NCBI RefSeq assembly: GCF_042932805.1
Contig: NZ_CP170633.1
Location: 1,302,001-1,366,000, forward strand
Direction of reading: 5' to 3'
DNA length: 64,000 bases
Source: Ascidiaceihabitans sp029251465
GTDB lineage: Bacteria; Pseudomonadota; Alphaproteobacteria; Rhodobacterales; Rhodobacteraceae
Shown here: one piece after another, positions 24,273 through 32,689 of the stretch
Layout of the letters: each line of letters starts with the position of its first letter
How positions within the stretch are numbered: the first letter of the stretch is position 1
Notes under the pieces: generated by a model
Databases searched by the model: none
What the model saw: only the letters and a program-made list of their open reading frames with translations
What the model was told of the DNA's origin: nothing
Program-made: the position numbers and the translations under genes

Positions 24273-25058
24273 CTATTGTTCCCAAGTCGGATCACGTTTG
24301 TCTAAAAATGCCGCAATCCCTTCTTGAGTGTCTTTTTCCAGCATGTTTTGCACCATGACGTCGCCGGTGTAGGCGTAGGCATCGGCCACAGGCATCTGGA
24401 TTTGGGCGTAAAATGCCTCTTTTCCGACCTTAACGGCGCTGCCCAATTTGCTGGCGACCAATTGCGCGAGGTCCACAGCCTCTGATTCCAAAGCCTCCGG
24501 CGGCGCAACGCGGTTGACCAGACCCAAAGTTTCGGCGCGCTCTGCGTCGATGAACGTGCCTGTGGTCAACATTTCAAACGCTTTCTTGCGCCCGATGTTG
24601 CGCGACAGGGCGACCATGGGGGTGGAACAGAACAGGCCGATGTTGACGCCATTGACGCCAAAACGCGTGCCTTGCGCTGCAATCGCCATGTCGCAGGTCG
24701 CAACCAACTGGCAGCCAGCAGCGGTCGCGATGCCGTGGACTTGGGCGATGACAGGCTGCGGCATCGATTGCACCCGCGCCATCATGGCGGCACAGCGATC
24801 AAACAGGTCTTTGAAATAGGCCGCACCGCCATCCTCGTTTTGGCGACCCGCCGTCATCTGTTTCAAATCATGGCCTGCGCAGAACGCTTTGCCATTGCCT
24901 GACAGGACAACCGCCCGCACGGAACGATCCTCGGCGATGTTATCCAGCGCGCCGTGCAGGGCCGCCAACATCTCGTCCGACAGCGCGTTCAACCGCTCGG
25001 GCGCGTTCATCACCAGCTGCGCAACCGCGCCCGTGCCCCGACGTTCCAAAATTGCCAT
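24273..25058 (-). CDS. Enoyl-CoA hydratase/isomerase-family protein lacking both catalytic glutamates
   Basis: 261 residues from the ATG at 25058, with GGAGGG upstream; an ATG four codons earlier (25070) precedes that site. The crotonase fold and CoA-binding motifs are clear (ERLNALSDEML, KAFCAGHDLKQM). At the two catalytic positions of classical hydratases it has Gln117 (AAGCQLVATCD, normally Glu) and Gly137 (RFGVNGVNIG, normally Pro-Glu). It therefore resembles ECHDC3-type proteins, and a true hydratase role is doubtful. It is divergent from a thioesterase gene with a 57-bp gap. Confidence 0.88.
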   Translation of the reverse strand: MAILERRGTGAVAQLVMNAPERLNALSDEMLAALHGALDNIAEDRSVRAVVLSGNGKAFCAGHDLKQMTAGRQNEDGGAAYFKDLFDRCAAMMARVQSMPQPVIAQVHGIATAAGCQLVATCDMAIAAQGTRFGVNGVNIGLFCSTPMVALSRNIGRKKAFEMLTTGTFIDAERAETLGLVNRVAPPEALESEAVDLAQLVASKLGSAVKVGKEAFYAQIQMPVADAYAYTGDVMVQNMLEKDTQEGIAAFLDKRDPTWEQ

Positions 25059-25115
25059 CTTGCCCTCCACCGCATTTCCAACAAGGTTTAGAGCACCAAA
25101 CGGAGAAGGAAAAGC

Positions 25116-25535
25116 ATGTCACTCAAGATGGATGAAGCGCAGTTGATGGAATTCATGCGCGGCGTGTTTCACCAGGTGGCTGATGATTTTCACGTGGATG
25201 CGGTGTCTGCCGATGAAATCACGATGCGGTTGCTGGTGGGGGATCGCCATTTGCGTCCCGGTGGCACGGTGTCTGGGCCGTCGATGTTTGCGTTGGCGGA
25301 TGTCTGTGCCTACCTGCTGACACTGGCCAACATCGGGCCCAAGGCGCTGGCAGTCACGACCAATTGCAGCATTGATTTTATGCGCAAACCTGCCGCGGGC
25401 GTCGATCTGATCGCAAAAGGGCGGATGTTGAAGTTGGGCAAGCAACTGTCGGTTTCCGATGTGTTGTTGTTTTCTGACGGGCTGGAAAAACCTGTGGCGC
25501 GGGCCAGTTTGACCTACGCGATCCCCCCAAATTGA
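25116..25535 (+). CDS. PaaI-family hot-dog thioesterase
   Basis: 139 residues, single hot-dog domain. The central helix motif LRPGGTVSGPSMFALADVCA aligns with the PaaI-type active site (usually HGG then an acidic residue), here ending with Asp in ALAD. It likely hydrolyses an aryl- or acyl-CoA ester in the cytoplasm. It is divergently transcribed from the crotonase-fold gene, so the two may share an acyl-CoA pathway. Substrate unknown. Confidence 0.85.
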   Translation: MSLKMDEAQLMEFMRGVFHQVADDFHVDAVSADEITMRLLVGDRHLRPGGTVSGPSMFALADVCAYLLTLANIGPKALAVTTNCSIDFMRKPAAGVDLIAKGRMLKLGKQLSVSDVLLFSDGLEKPVARASLTYAIPPN

Positions 25536-25619
25536 CCAAGCATTGACCAGACATTATCCAAAAAGGCCGCCGGAGTTCACCGGCGGCAAGGAAGAGGTCT
25601 GGATCACATCACGGGGAAG

Positions 25620-25853
25620 TCATGCCTTCCAGAACACACGGGAGGCCTCGCTAAGAGCCTGCTCGCGTGTCAGCCCGACGTCCGCCAATTGTGCATCCGT
25701 TAGCTGTTTCAATGCAGCACGGGTGTTTCGGCGCGTCGTCCAAATCGACACATAGACTGCAAATTCCACTGCCCAGACCGATACAATCGGCAAGCTTTTG
25801 TTTTCGCGCAGGTAAATTAGCGCGTCGATGTTGGAATGCTCTACGTGTGTCAT
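25620..25853 (-). CDS. DUF1127 domain protein
   Basis: 77 residues from the ATG at 25853 with GGAG 8 bp upstream. The C-terminal 40 residues form the DUF1127 module (RNTRAALKQLTDAQLADVGL, then TREQALSEASRVFWKA). The N-terminal half includes a hydrophobic stretch (LPIVSVWAVEFAVYVSIW). Short Arg-rich DUF1127 proteins bind RNA and influence small-RNA-linked phosphate and carbon metabolism in Agrobacterium; this longer variant is typical of Rhodobacteraceae. It faces a MocR regulator across a 92-bp palindrome-rich gap. Confidence 0.85.
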   Translation of the reverse strand: MTHVEHSNIDALIYLRENKSLPIVSVWAVEFAVYVSIWTTRRNTRAALKQLTDAQLADVGLTREQALSEASRVFWKA

Positions 25854-25864
25854 GGTATTCTCCA

Positions 25865-25956
25865 ATATTGTATTGACACAATATGACGGTATCGTCATGT
25901 GTATTGGTAGATAAGTTGATACAAAGAATCTACGGAAACATTGTAATGGATACAAT
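25865..25956. promoter_or_regulatory. Divergent operator region between DUF1127 and MocR genes
   Basis: Three inverted repeats lie in 92 bp. ATATTGT-N6-ACAATAT is at 25865-25884, ATGACG-N4-CGTCAT at 25883-25898, and ATTGTA-N5-TACAAT at 25940-25956 spanning the mocR-type start codon. The first and third share ATTGTA/ACAAT half-sites and are 73 bp apart. They are probably autoregulatory sites of the MocR protein that also control the DUF1127 gene. Confidence 0.6.
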
Positions 25957-27355
25957 TTGGCAACCTGTCCTGTCCCACCTGACAGGACCCAAGTACAAAG
26001 TGGTGGCGCAGACCATTCGTGACGGCGTTGCGACGGGCGAATTGCTTGAGGGGGCAAAGCTGCCTCCGGTGCGCGATTTGGCGTGGAAACTGGGCATCAC
26101 GCCGGGCACCGTTGCGCGTGCCTACACGATCCTGACCGACGAAGGGATGCTGAACGCCGAAGTTGGACGCGGCACATTTGTCGCCCCCAAGCGCAGCTTT
26201 GCGCCGCTGTTCGCGCCAATCGAAATCGATGCTGCGATCCACAATTCCGAGGCGCAAACCTACAACGTCAATCTGTTTTCCCCACATTTGCCCAGCGTCG
26301 GACAGGCACCGCTGATCCGTCAGTTGCTGTCCGACATTGCCCATGATCCGCCGTCGGGTGTGATGCATTATCCCAGCCGTCATACCTCGCAAAAGGCGCG
26401 CGAGGCCGCGGTGCAGTGGTTGAAAAATGCACCCTTAGGGGCGTTTCGCGAAGGCGATTTGACGCTGACCAACGGTGGTCAAAACGCGATTTTGATTGTG
26501 CTGCAAGCTGTCTTGCGGGGACGTAAACCAACGATTTTGGTCGAAGAACTGGCCTATCCCGGGTTTCGCCGCGCCGCCGAATTGCTGCGGGTGAATGTGG
26601 TGCCGGTGGCGATGGACGAAGACGGGCTGATCCCTGATGCGTTGGCCGCTGCCTGCCAATCCTACGAGGCGCAGGTGTTGTGCACCTCACCCGAAGTACA
26701 CAATCCGACCTGTGGTTTCACGCCGGAATACCGCCGCGAACAAATTGTTGCTGTGGCGCGCAAACATGATCTGCAAATTTTGGAAGACGATTGTTACCGC
26801 ATGGGCGCGGCTGTTGCCCCGACCTACCGGATGCTGGCGCCGGAACGCGGCTGGTACGTGGCCTCGATTTCGAAAACTGTCACGCCCGCGTTGCGCATCG
26901 GGATTGCGGTCGCACCCGAAGGCAAAGGGTCGAAACTGCGCCGTGCGGCGGAGCATTCGTTCTTTGGCCTTGCGACCCCGATCACCGATTTGGCGGCACG
27001 TCTGTTGACCCATCCGCAGCTTGACGCGCTCACGACCAAAGCCCGTCTTGGGACCAATACCTATGTGGAAAGTGCCGTGAACATTCTGGGCGGGTACGAT
27101 TTGAAATGGCGCAAAGACGTGCCGTTTCTTTGGCTGAAATTGCCCGAAGGCTGGCGGGCAGGGGCATTCTGTCAGGCGGCCGAGGCGCAAGGCGTGCAAA
27201 TCCGCCCAGCCGAGGAATTCGCCTGCCGTGATGCCCGTGTGCCGCATGCGATCCGGTTTGCGATCAATGCCGGCGTCAGTTTGGCGAGTTTCGAGGCCGC
27301 AATTCACCGCTTGCGTGATTTGCTAGACAATCCGCACGACCAGATCGGGGTTTAA
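25946..27355 (+). CDS. MocR-type GntR regulator with aminotransferase domain
   Basis: 469 residues from the ATG at 25946; an earlier in-frame start at 25883 would run through the operator. An N-terminal GntR winged helix covers residues 1-75 (KLPPVRDLAWKLGITPGTVARAYTIL). A fold-type I PLP-dependent aminotransferase domain follows, with the NPT motif (HNPTCGFTPEYRR), Asp in LEDDCY and the Schiff-base Lys in SISKTVTPALRIG. MocR proteins sense PLP or amino compounds. Target is probably itself and the divergent DUF1127 gene. The stop overlaps the convergent zinc-ribbon gene (TTAA). Confidence 0.92.
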   Translation: MDTIWQPVLSHLTGPKYKVVAQTIRDGVATGELLEGAKLPPVRDLAWKLGITPGTVARAYTILTDEGMLNAEVGRGTFVAPKRSFAPLFAPIEIDAAIHNSEAQTYNVNLFSPHLPSVGQAPLIRQLLSDIAHDPPSGVMHYPSRHTSQKAREAAVQWLKNAPLGAFREGDLTLTNGGQNAILIVLQAVLRGRKPTILVEELAYPGFRRAAELLRVNVVPVAMDEDGLIPDALAAACQSYEAQVLCTSPEVHNPTCGFTPEYRREQIVAVARKHDLQILEDDCYRMGAAVAPTYRMLAPERGWYVASISKTVTPALRIGIAVAPEGKGSKLRRAAEHSFFGLATPITDLAARLLTHPQLDALTTKARLGTNTYVESAVNILGGYDLKWRKDVPFLWLKLPEGWRAGAFCQAAEAQGVQIRPAEEFACRDARVPHAIRFAINAGVSLASFEAAIHRLRDLLDNPHDQIGV

Positions 27356-28413
27356 AGCAGCCCGCCTGCGCCCCACGCAATTCCAAACGCAATGGTCATC
27401 GCCGCCAGCGCCGCCGAATAGCCCGCGATTTTCCACTTTGAAAACGGGCGTTCGCCATAGGTGCGACCGTCGATGCCAGAGACCACAACCTTCATCGGTT
27501 TGCCGCCGTAAGTGTAGTGCAGGATCCAGACGGGCAGCAGGATGCGCCGATAGTGGATGCCTGTGGTGTCGGTTTGATAGCGAATGCTGTGCACGCCGGA
27601 TTTGTTGATGTGTTGCTTGATCCGGTTGCGCATCAGCAGGGTTTTGTCCGCGCCATTGGCACGCAAACCTTCGTCGACGGTTTGGTGGTGACGTTCTGCC
27701 GCAAAGCCCGCAAGGTATCCGGCGCGGTAGGGGCGCAAATCGCTCGGGTTGAATGCGTGCAGAATCCCGTCGCGGATCAGCGGCGTCACATGCGGCGAGG
27801 CTGGCATCAGCACGTCGTCAAAGTGGATCCGCATGTGCCCTGACAAGGATCGCGTGCGCCGGTTGTCACCGCTGCCGGTTGTGTGTTTGGCCCAGTATTC
27901 AACGGCCTCGGTGCTGTCAAAGGTCCAGAACGGGGCGTACAAACCGGCGACGCGGGCTTGGCTAACGACAACGTTTAGATCGCCCGGGGCTGCGAGGCGT
28001 CCTGCCACCCAATCGAGGGCTTGGCGTTGGGCAAAATCCTGATCCGCTTTGAACGGGATCAACGCTTTGGTTTGATAGCCGCTGTCTTGATCGCTCAGCA
28101 CCACGGCCCCGTCGCAATAGGGGCAATGTTCGGACAGGGCCGGGCCGGTGAACAACACTTCGCCGCCGCAGGTTAGGCACTGGTGCGCGCGCGTGTCGCT
28201 AAGGTCTTTGATCTGCGGCAAAGGTGGTTCTGCGTCTGGCAGATCAACATCATACGGGAATTCGGCGGCTGCGAGGTGATCGTCAGCTGTGTCTAGGCTG
28301 TGGACTGCGCCGCACATTGTACAGTGCAAGCCTTGGGCGACGGGGGAATAGCGGCACTGGCCGGCACAGTTCGGGCACTGAAGGTCTCCTTGGTCCGCAT
28401 CAACACGCTCCAT
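27352..28413 (-). CDS. Zinc-ribbon protein with C-terminal membrane span
   Basis: 353 residues from the ATG at 28413. Two zinc ribbons lie at the N-terminus: CPNC...CTMC (residues about 13-35) and CLTC...CPYC (about 78-97). The middle domain (DLNVVVSQARVAGLYAPFWT, SGHMRIHFDDVLMPASPH) is of unknown function. The end is a hydrophobic segment (YSAALAAMTIAFGIAWGAG). Proteins of this type are often mislabelled PriA helicase because of the ribbons, but no helicase motif is present. Its start overlaps the upstream gene's stop (TGATG). Confidence 0.75.
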   Translation of the reverse strand: MERVDADQGDLQCPNCAGQCRYSPVAQGLHCTMCGAVHSLDTADDHLAAAEFPYDVDLPDAEPPLPQIKDLSDTRAHQCLTCGGEVLFTGPALSEHCPYCDGAVVLSDQDSGYQTKALIPFKADQDFAQRQALDWVAGRLAAPGDLNVVVSQARVAGLYAPFWTFDSTEAVEYWAKHTTGSGDNRRTRSLSGHMRIHFDDVLMPASPHVTPLIRDGILHAFNPSDLRPYRAGYLAGFAAERHHQTVDEGLRANGADKTLLMRNRIKQHINKSGVHSIRYQTDTTGIHYRRILLPVWILHYTYGGKPMKVVVSGIDGRTYGERPFSKWKIAGYSAALAAMTIAFGIAWGAGGLL

Positions 28414-28727
28414 CAATTTGAATCCCCAAGGGCAGCCGCGATTTCCAGCAAGATGCGCAAACGCAGCCAAGACCGGTCGATCGCGCCATCTAAATCGCCT
28501 GAGACCCCCCAATCGCCGATGATCGTCGCCACAAACCACGTGGCCATCAACCAGAATGCGATCATCGCCCAGCCGGCAACGGACCGGATAAAGCCGGCAG
28601 AGCCATGTTTTAGCTCGTGTTTTGCCTCGCGTACTTTGATCAGTTTGACGACTGCGGGCACACCAACAACCGTTGCCGTGATCATCAGGGCAAGCGTGGC
28701 AAGAATCGGCGGGATCAAGGAGACCAT
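28413..28727 (-). CDS. Small membrane protein of unknown function
   Basis: 104 residues from the ATG at 28727; an alternative start at 28793 would add 22 polar residues. Two hydrophobic spans are visible, IPPILATLALMITATVVGVP and SVAGWAMIAFWLMATWFVAT, with a basic loop between them. I do not recognise a family. It is translationally coupled to the zinc-ribbon membrane protein (TGATG), and the two probably act together at the membrane. Confidence 0.7.
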   Translation of the reverse strand: MVSLIPPILATLALMITATVVGVPAVVKLIKVREAKHELKHGSAGFIRSVAGWAMIAFWLMATWFVATIIGDWGVSGDLDGAIDRSWLRLRILLEIAAALGDSN

Positions 28728-28891
28728 TTCGGGGGGATATCGCTTTGAGATTTGGTTAGAAACCACGGTGCAGGGGTCAAAGCGCGAATGCAAGCCGTTC
28801 GGGGCAGTGATTTGGGTGAAATTTTGTGGGGTATTATGATACCTTATTTATAAGTCGTTGTTTTTGAACATCTAAAACATGTTTGTGTCGC

Positions 28892-28919
28892 TTGACCGTG
28901 CGCGCACGTCCTTTATACA
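28892..28919 (+). promoter_or_regulatory. Promoter of rplM-rpsI
   Basis: TTGACC at 28892-28897, a 16-bp spacer and TATACA at 28914-28919 match a vegetative promoter, leaving a leader of about 60 nt before rplM. The 258 bp upstream of rplM contain no gene. Confidence 0.55.
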
Positions 28920-28985
28920 CCGCTCATCTGATATCGGATATGGCGCAATTTCCATGTCCTCCACCCCAAACAGGATATTCCTGCC

Positions 28986-29447
28986 ATGAAAACCTTTTCT
29001 GCGACACCTGCAGATATCGACAAAAAATGGATCATCATTGATGCTGAAGGCATCGTGTTGGGCCGTTTGGCATCGATTGTAGCCATGCGTCTGCGTGGCA
29101 AGCACAAGCCAACCTTTACGCCTCACATGGATTGCGGCGACAATGTTATCATCATCAATGCTGAAAAAATCCAGCTGACCGGTAACAAACGTCAAGAGCA
29201 CCACTACTGGCACACCGGCCACCCAGGTGGGATCAAATCCCGGACCAAGGAGCAAATCCTTGAAGGTGCACACCCTGAGCGTATCGTAACGCTGGCTGTG
29301 AAACGTATGTTGCCTGGCAACCGCCTGAGCCGTCAAATCATGACCAACTTGCGCGTCTATGCGGGTGGCGAACACCCACATGAAGCGCAAAACCCAGACG
29401 TTCTGGACGTTGCGGCCATGAACCCTAAAAACACACGGAGCGCATGA
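28986..29447 (+). CDS. rplM: 50S ribosomal protein L13
   Basis: 153 residues, with all uL13 signatures: KTFSATPADIDKKWIIIDAE, LGRLASIVAMRLRGKHKP, and KRMLPGNRLSRQIMTNLRVY. L13 is an early-assembly protein that binds 23S rRNA. Its stop overlaps the rpsI start (ATGA), the standard rplM-rpsI operon. AGGA precedes the start. Confidence 0.98.
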   Translation: MKTFSATPADIDKKWIIIDAEGIVLGRLASIVAMRLRGKHKPTFTPHMDCGDNVIIINAEKIQLTGNKRQEHHYWHTGHPGGIKSRTKEQILEGAHPERIVTLAVKRMLPGNRLSRQIMTNLRVYAGGEHPHEAQNPDVLDVAAMNPKNTRSA

Positions 29448-29938
29448 GCATGTCTGACGAAATCAACACACTCGAAGACTTGCAAGCCGTTGCTGGCGAA
29501 GCCGCAGCGCCAGAAGTCGAACTGATCGTTCGTGAACCTGTTCGTGACGAACTGGGCCGCGCATACGCCACAGGCAAACGTAAAGATGCGGTTGCTCGCG
29601 TTTGGATCAAGCCTGGTTCCGGCAAAGTCACCGTAAACGGCAAGCCGCAAAACGAATATTTTGCACGCCCCGTTCTGCAAATGATCTTGGCACAACCTTT
29701 CACCATCGCTGGTGTTGAAGGCGAATTTGACGTGTACGCCACAGTCAAAGGCGGCGGTTTGTCCGGTCAAGCGGGCGCGGTAAAACACGGTGTTTCCAAA
29801 GCATTGCAGCTGTACAACCCGGCCCTGCGTGGCGCGTTGAAAGCCGCAGGCTTTCTCACACGCGACAGCCGCGTTGTTGAGCGTAAGAAATACGGTAAGG
29901 CCAAAGCGCGTAAGAGCTTCCAGTTCTCCAAGCGTTAA
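29444..29938 (+). CDS. rpsI: 30S ribosomal protein S9
   Basis: 164 residues with an acidic N-terminal extension of about 35 residues typical of alphaproteobacteria. The uS9 core starts at YATGKRKDAVARVWI and ends with the basic tail ARKSFQFSKR that reaches the P-site tRNA. The first ATG overlaps the rplM stop; a second ATG two codons on (29450) is possible. A strong terminator follows. Confidence 0.98.
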   Translation: MSMSDEINTLEDLQAVAGEAAAPEVELIVREPVRDELGRAYATGKRKDAVARVWIKPGSGKVTVNGKPQNEYFARPVLQMILAQPFTIAGVEGEFDVYATVKGGGLSGQAGAVKHGVSKALQLYNPALRGALKAAGFLTRDSRVVERKKYGKAKARKSFQFSKR

Positions 29939-29960
29939 GCTTCATACCTTTCAAAATTGC

Positions 29961-29995
29961 AAAAAGGCCGCCTCAATTTGGGCGGCCTTTTTCTT
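29961..29995 (+). terminator. Intrinsic terminator of rplM-rpsI
   Basis: AAAAAGGCCGCC pairs with GGGCGGCCTTTTT around TCAATTT, ending in a T-rich run. The 200 bp from here to 30199 hold no gene. They contain an imperfect palindrome (GGCC-N8-GGCC near 30123) and AT-rich sequence before the next start. Confidence 0.9.
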
Positions 29996-30199
29996 TGGCT
30001 GTACCGTATTTTCCAATGCAAACCCTGCAAGCACTTCAACCTAAGAGGGTAGGGATTCCCTTACTTTTCAAATTATTTTGGTCATGTCATCACAAACAGG
30101 CCCAAAGATTTTCGGGCAATCTACCGGCCAATTTTTAGGCCAATGCCGATACATCTTGCAGGTAACTTATTGTAACTATTACTGTTTAGGAAGATTAAC

Positions 30200-30877
30200 A
30201 TGACTATTAACATCACAGATCACATGTTCAAATTTGGTGGCATGAAGTATTTTCGTGGCAATGCTCATCTGGTTGAACTGGGCACGATCGGGGAAAAGAA
30301 AGACCCGATTGGCGCGCGTGCTTACATTGATCCGGCAGGCAAAATTCGGGCGTCACATTTGGCAGATCGCCCGATCAAACAGGGTCGTCCGTTGTCTATT
30401 GACTGGGACCAAGTCAAAAAGGCTGACCTTGAGGCGGCTGTGTTGCTGAAATTCTTCGGGATGGGGATTAACGGGCCGACATCGTTTGATTATGCCAAAG
30501 CGAAACGCGCGAATTTGAAGCTGATCAACTATTCGATTGCTGAAAATCCGCTAAAGCGTTGCCTGAACAACGACGCCAACACAGCGCGCCGTTCGATGTT
30601 TGCCGAAGGCAATGATGCCCGCGTCGTGTCCGAAATCTGGATCGTCGTCGAGGCCGAATTGGCCACGGTTTTGGATCAGAATTTCCAGCACAACGGCGAT
30701 TTTTCATACGCTGGTCAAAACCTGAAGCTCGACCTGTCGCTGGGTAAAACCCTGAACGAGTCGATCTCGATCGGGGCGGGAACTGTGTTTGCCTACAAGA
30801 TGCACAAAGTGAAAAAGTGGAAAAAGAAAACCGACAAAATCGAAGACATGGAAGCCGATTACAAAGGTATGGGCTGA
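30200..30877 (+). CDS. Hypothetical protein, family not recognised
   Basis: 225 residues preceded by AGGA 10 bp upstream, with its own AT-rich leader and terminator, so it is a single-gene unit. There is no signal peptide or long hydrophobic span. Segments of note are NITDHMFKFGGMKYFRGNAH, an AALLKFF-type helix (LEAAVLLKFFGMGINGPTS), an alternating strand-like stretch (EIWIVVEAELATVLDQNF) and a very basic tail (YKMHKVKKWKKKTDK, then DMEADYKGMG). Gene-neighbour evidence is uninformative. I assign no function. Confidence 0.75.
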   Translation: MTINITDHMFKFGGMKYFRGNAHLVELGTIGEKKDPIGARAYIDPAGKIRASHLADRPIKQGRPLSIDWDQVKKADLEAAVLLKFFGMGINGPTSFDYAKAKRANLKLINYSIAENPLKRCLNNDANTARRSMFAEGNDARVVSEIWIVVEAELATVLDQNFQHNGDFSYAGQNLKLDLSLGKTLNESISIGAGTVFAYKMHKVKKWKKKTDKIEDMEADYKGMG

Positions 30878-30901
30878 TCCAATTCGAATAGCGTGACCAA
30901 C

Positions 30902-30930
30902 GGCAAGGCTATGCGTGGCCTTGCCTTTTT
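30902..30930 (+). terminator. Intrinsic terminator
   Basis: GGCAAGGC pairs with GCCTTGCC around TATGCGTG, followed by TTTTT. It ends the unknown 225-residue gene. Confidence 0.8.
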
Positions 30931-31018
30931 GCAGCCCGCGATCGCTACGATTTGATCGTTGGGCTGGCACATCAGGGGCGCAGACTCTAGTTTGGTGTTA
31001 ACCAAAGGATTGCCGTTG

Positions 31019-32014
31019 ATGAAATACTCCGTTCTTGACCTCGCGCCTGTTCCCGAAGGGTCCGATGTGGCGGATGCCATGCGCAACACCACCGAGTTGG
31101 CGCAGCGGGCCGAAGCATTGGGCTATCACCGCTACTGGATGGCAGAGCATCACAACATGCCGGGCATTGCATCGGCCGCGACCTCGGTGTTGATCGGCCA
31201 TGTCGCCAGCCACACTAAAACGATGCGCGTCGGGTCGGGCGGGATCATGTTACCCAATCACGCGCCGCTACAAATTGCCGAACAATTCGGAACGCTGGCT
31301 GCGCTCTACGGGGATCGCATCGATCTGGGCCTGGGCCGCGCACCCGGTGGCGATCAGGCGGTCTACATGGCGTTACGCCGAATTGGCGGCGATAATTTCC
31401 CTGCGGATGTGGCAGAATTGATGGGCTATTTAGGCGACCCGATTGACGGTGCGACCGTGCGCGCGTTGCCTGGCGAAGGATCACACGTGCCAATCTGGAT
31501 CTTGGGTTCGTCTTTGTATGGCGCGCAATTGGCCGCGCACTACGGTTTACCTTACGCCTTTGCGTCGCATTTCGCGCCTGCCGCTCTCGAGGAAGCGATC
31601 TATATTTATCGCCGCGATTTCAAGCCATCAGCGCAGCTGGAACAGCCGTATTTCATGCTGGCCGCCAACGTGTTTGCAGCCGAAACAGATGAAGAGGGGG
31701 CGTATTTACGGACCTCGATGCAACAAGCCTTTGCGCGGATGCAAACGGGAACGCGGGGCAAATTACCCCGCCCAGTAACTGACATCGACGCTACAATTGG
31801 CGAAGGCATGCGCCGCGCAGTTGAGCCGATGCTCAAGGTGTCTGCGACCGGTTCGCCCGAGAGCGTTCGCGCAGATTTGTCAGCTATGATAACAACTTAT
31901 GCGCCGGACGAGCTGATCTTGACGGGGCAAATTCACGATCATGCTGCGCGCGTTCGATCGTTTGAGATTGCGGCGAAAGCGATGTGTGATCTGGAAGGCG
32001 CGCGGGCTGCCTGA
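31019..32014 (+). CDS. LLM-class flavin-dependent oxidoreductase
   Basis: 331 residues from the ATG at 31019 with AAAGGA upstream; the in-frame ATG at 30959 lies close to the preceding terminator. Bacterial luciferase-like TIM barrel: SVLDLAPVPEGSD, HRYWMAEHHNMPGIASAAT, RVGSGGIMLPNHAPLQIAEQ and DLGLGRAPGGDQ match the MsnO8-type subgroup. It probably uses reduced FMN with O2; substrate unknown. It converges on a TetR gene 57 bp downstream. Confidence 0.9.
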   Translation: MKYSVLDLAPVPEGSDVADAMRNTTELAQRAEALGYHRYWMAEHHNMPGIASAATSVLIGHVASHTKTMRVGSGGIMLPNHAPLQIAEQFGTLAALYGDRIDLGLGRAPGGDQAVYMALRRIGGDNFPADVAELMGYLGDPIDGATVRALPGEGSHVPIWILGSSLYGAQLAAHYGLPYAFASHFAPAALEEAIYIYRRDFKPSAQLEQPYFMLAANVFAAETDEEGAYLRTSMQQAFARMQTGTRGKLPRPVTDIDATIGEGMRRAVEPMLKVSATGSPESVRADLSAMITTYAPDELILTGQIHDHAARVRSFEIAAKAMCDLEGARAA

Positions 32015-32071
32015 TCGTGACGTTTTTTGAGTATTTTTGATCAGTACAAGTGCGAATGAACACTGTGTCGG

Positions 32072-32689
32072 CTACGCGTCCGGATCGATGAGACCCAAGC
32101 CACGCAAGTATATCCCGATGCCGGTTTCCAGCAAATCCTCTGGTGGAAAAGGTGAGGCGCGACCAGGTGAATTACGCGCGAACAGCTCGACCACGCCATG
32201 GCTCATGGCCCAGATATGCGCGCTGAACATGGACGCAGGCGGGCGTTTGTCGGCTGGGATGTGTTCGCTAAGATCCGTGGCGGCCTTTTCCAGAACGCCA
32301 TTGGCGCGGTTGGCAACCATCGCCAGATCGGGGGTGCAGTTCACGGAAATGCCGCTTTCAAACATCGCAATGTAGTGGCCGGGGTATTTTCGAGCAAAAG
32401 CAAGGTAGGCGCGGCCTGTGGCCTCAAACGCTGCAAGGGCTGAAGGCTGGCCCGATTGATAAGCGAATTCCATCAAATCGGCAAAGATTTCATAACCTTG
32501 GCGGGCGGCCTCAGCGATTAAGTCCTCGCGTCCCTCAAAGTGGCGATAGACCGCAGCAGGGGTCACACCTGCGGTTTTTGCGGCCTCGGACAAGGTGAAA
32601 CCGGTTGGCCCTTTGGTTTCGATCAAGGTCAAAGACGCATTGATCAAAGCCTGCTTTAGGTTGCCGTGGTGATAGCCGCGTTTAGGCAT
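32072..32689 (-). CDS. TetR/AcrR-family regulator
   Basis: 205 residues from the ATG at 32689 (MPKRGYHHGNLKQALINASL). The helix-turn-helix is at residues about 33-55 (LSEAAKTAGVTPAAVYRHFEGREDLI). The C-terminal ligand domain resembles the TetR_C_33 type (GHYIAMFESGI, AHIWAMSHGVVELF). Its start overlaps the end of ppk2 by 8 bp, so it is read from the ppk2 transcript. Ligand and targets unknown. Confidence 0.88.
   Translation of the reverse strand: MPKRGYHHGNLKQALINASLTLIETKGPTGFTLSEAAKTAGVTPAAVYRHFEGREDLIAEAARQGYEIFADLMEFAYQSGQPSALAAFEATGRAYLAFARKYPGHYIAMFESGISVNCTPDLAMVANRANGVLEKAATDLSEHIPADKRPPASMFSAHIWAMSHGVVELFARNSPGRASPFPPEDLLETGIGIYLRGLGLIDPDA

Noticed and set aside
27352..28413. Primosomal helicase PriA, the common database label for this zinc-ribbon protein type.
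   Set aside because: Only the cysteine pairs resemble PriA. No Walker A, DEAD/H box or other helicase motif is present, and there is a C-terminal membrane span.
30195..30211. TTAA...TTAAC before the unknown 225-residue gene, considered as a CtrA box.
   Set aside because: The spacer is 8 bp, not 7, and it overlaps the start codon.
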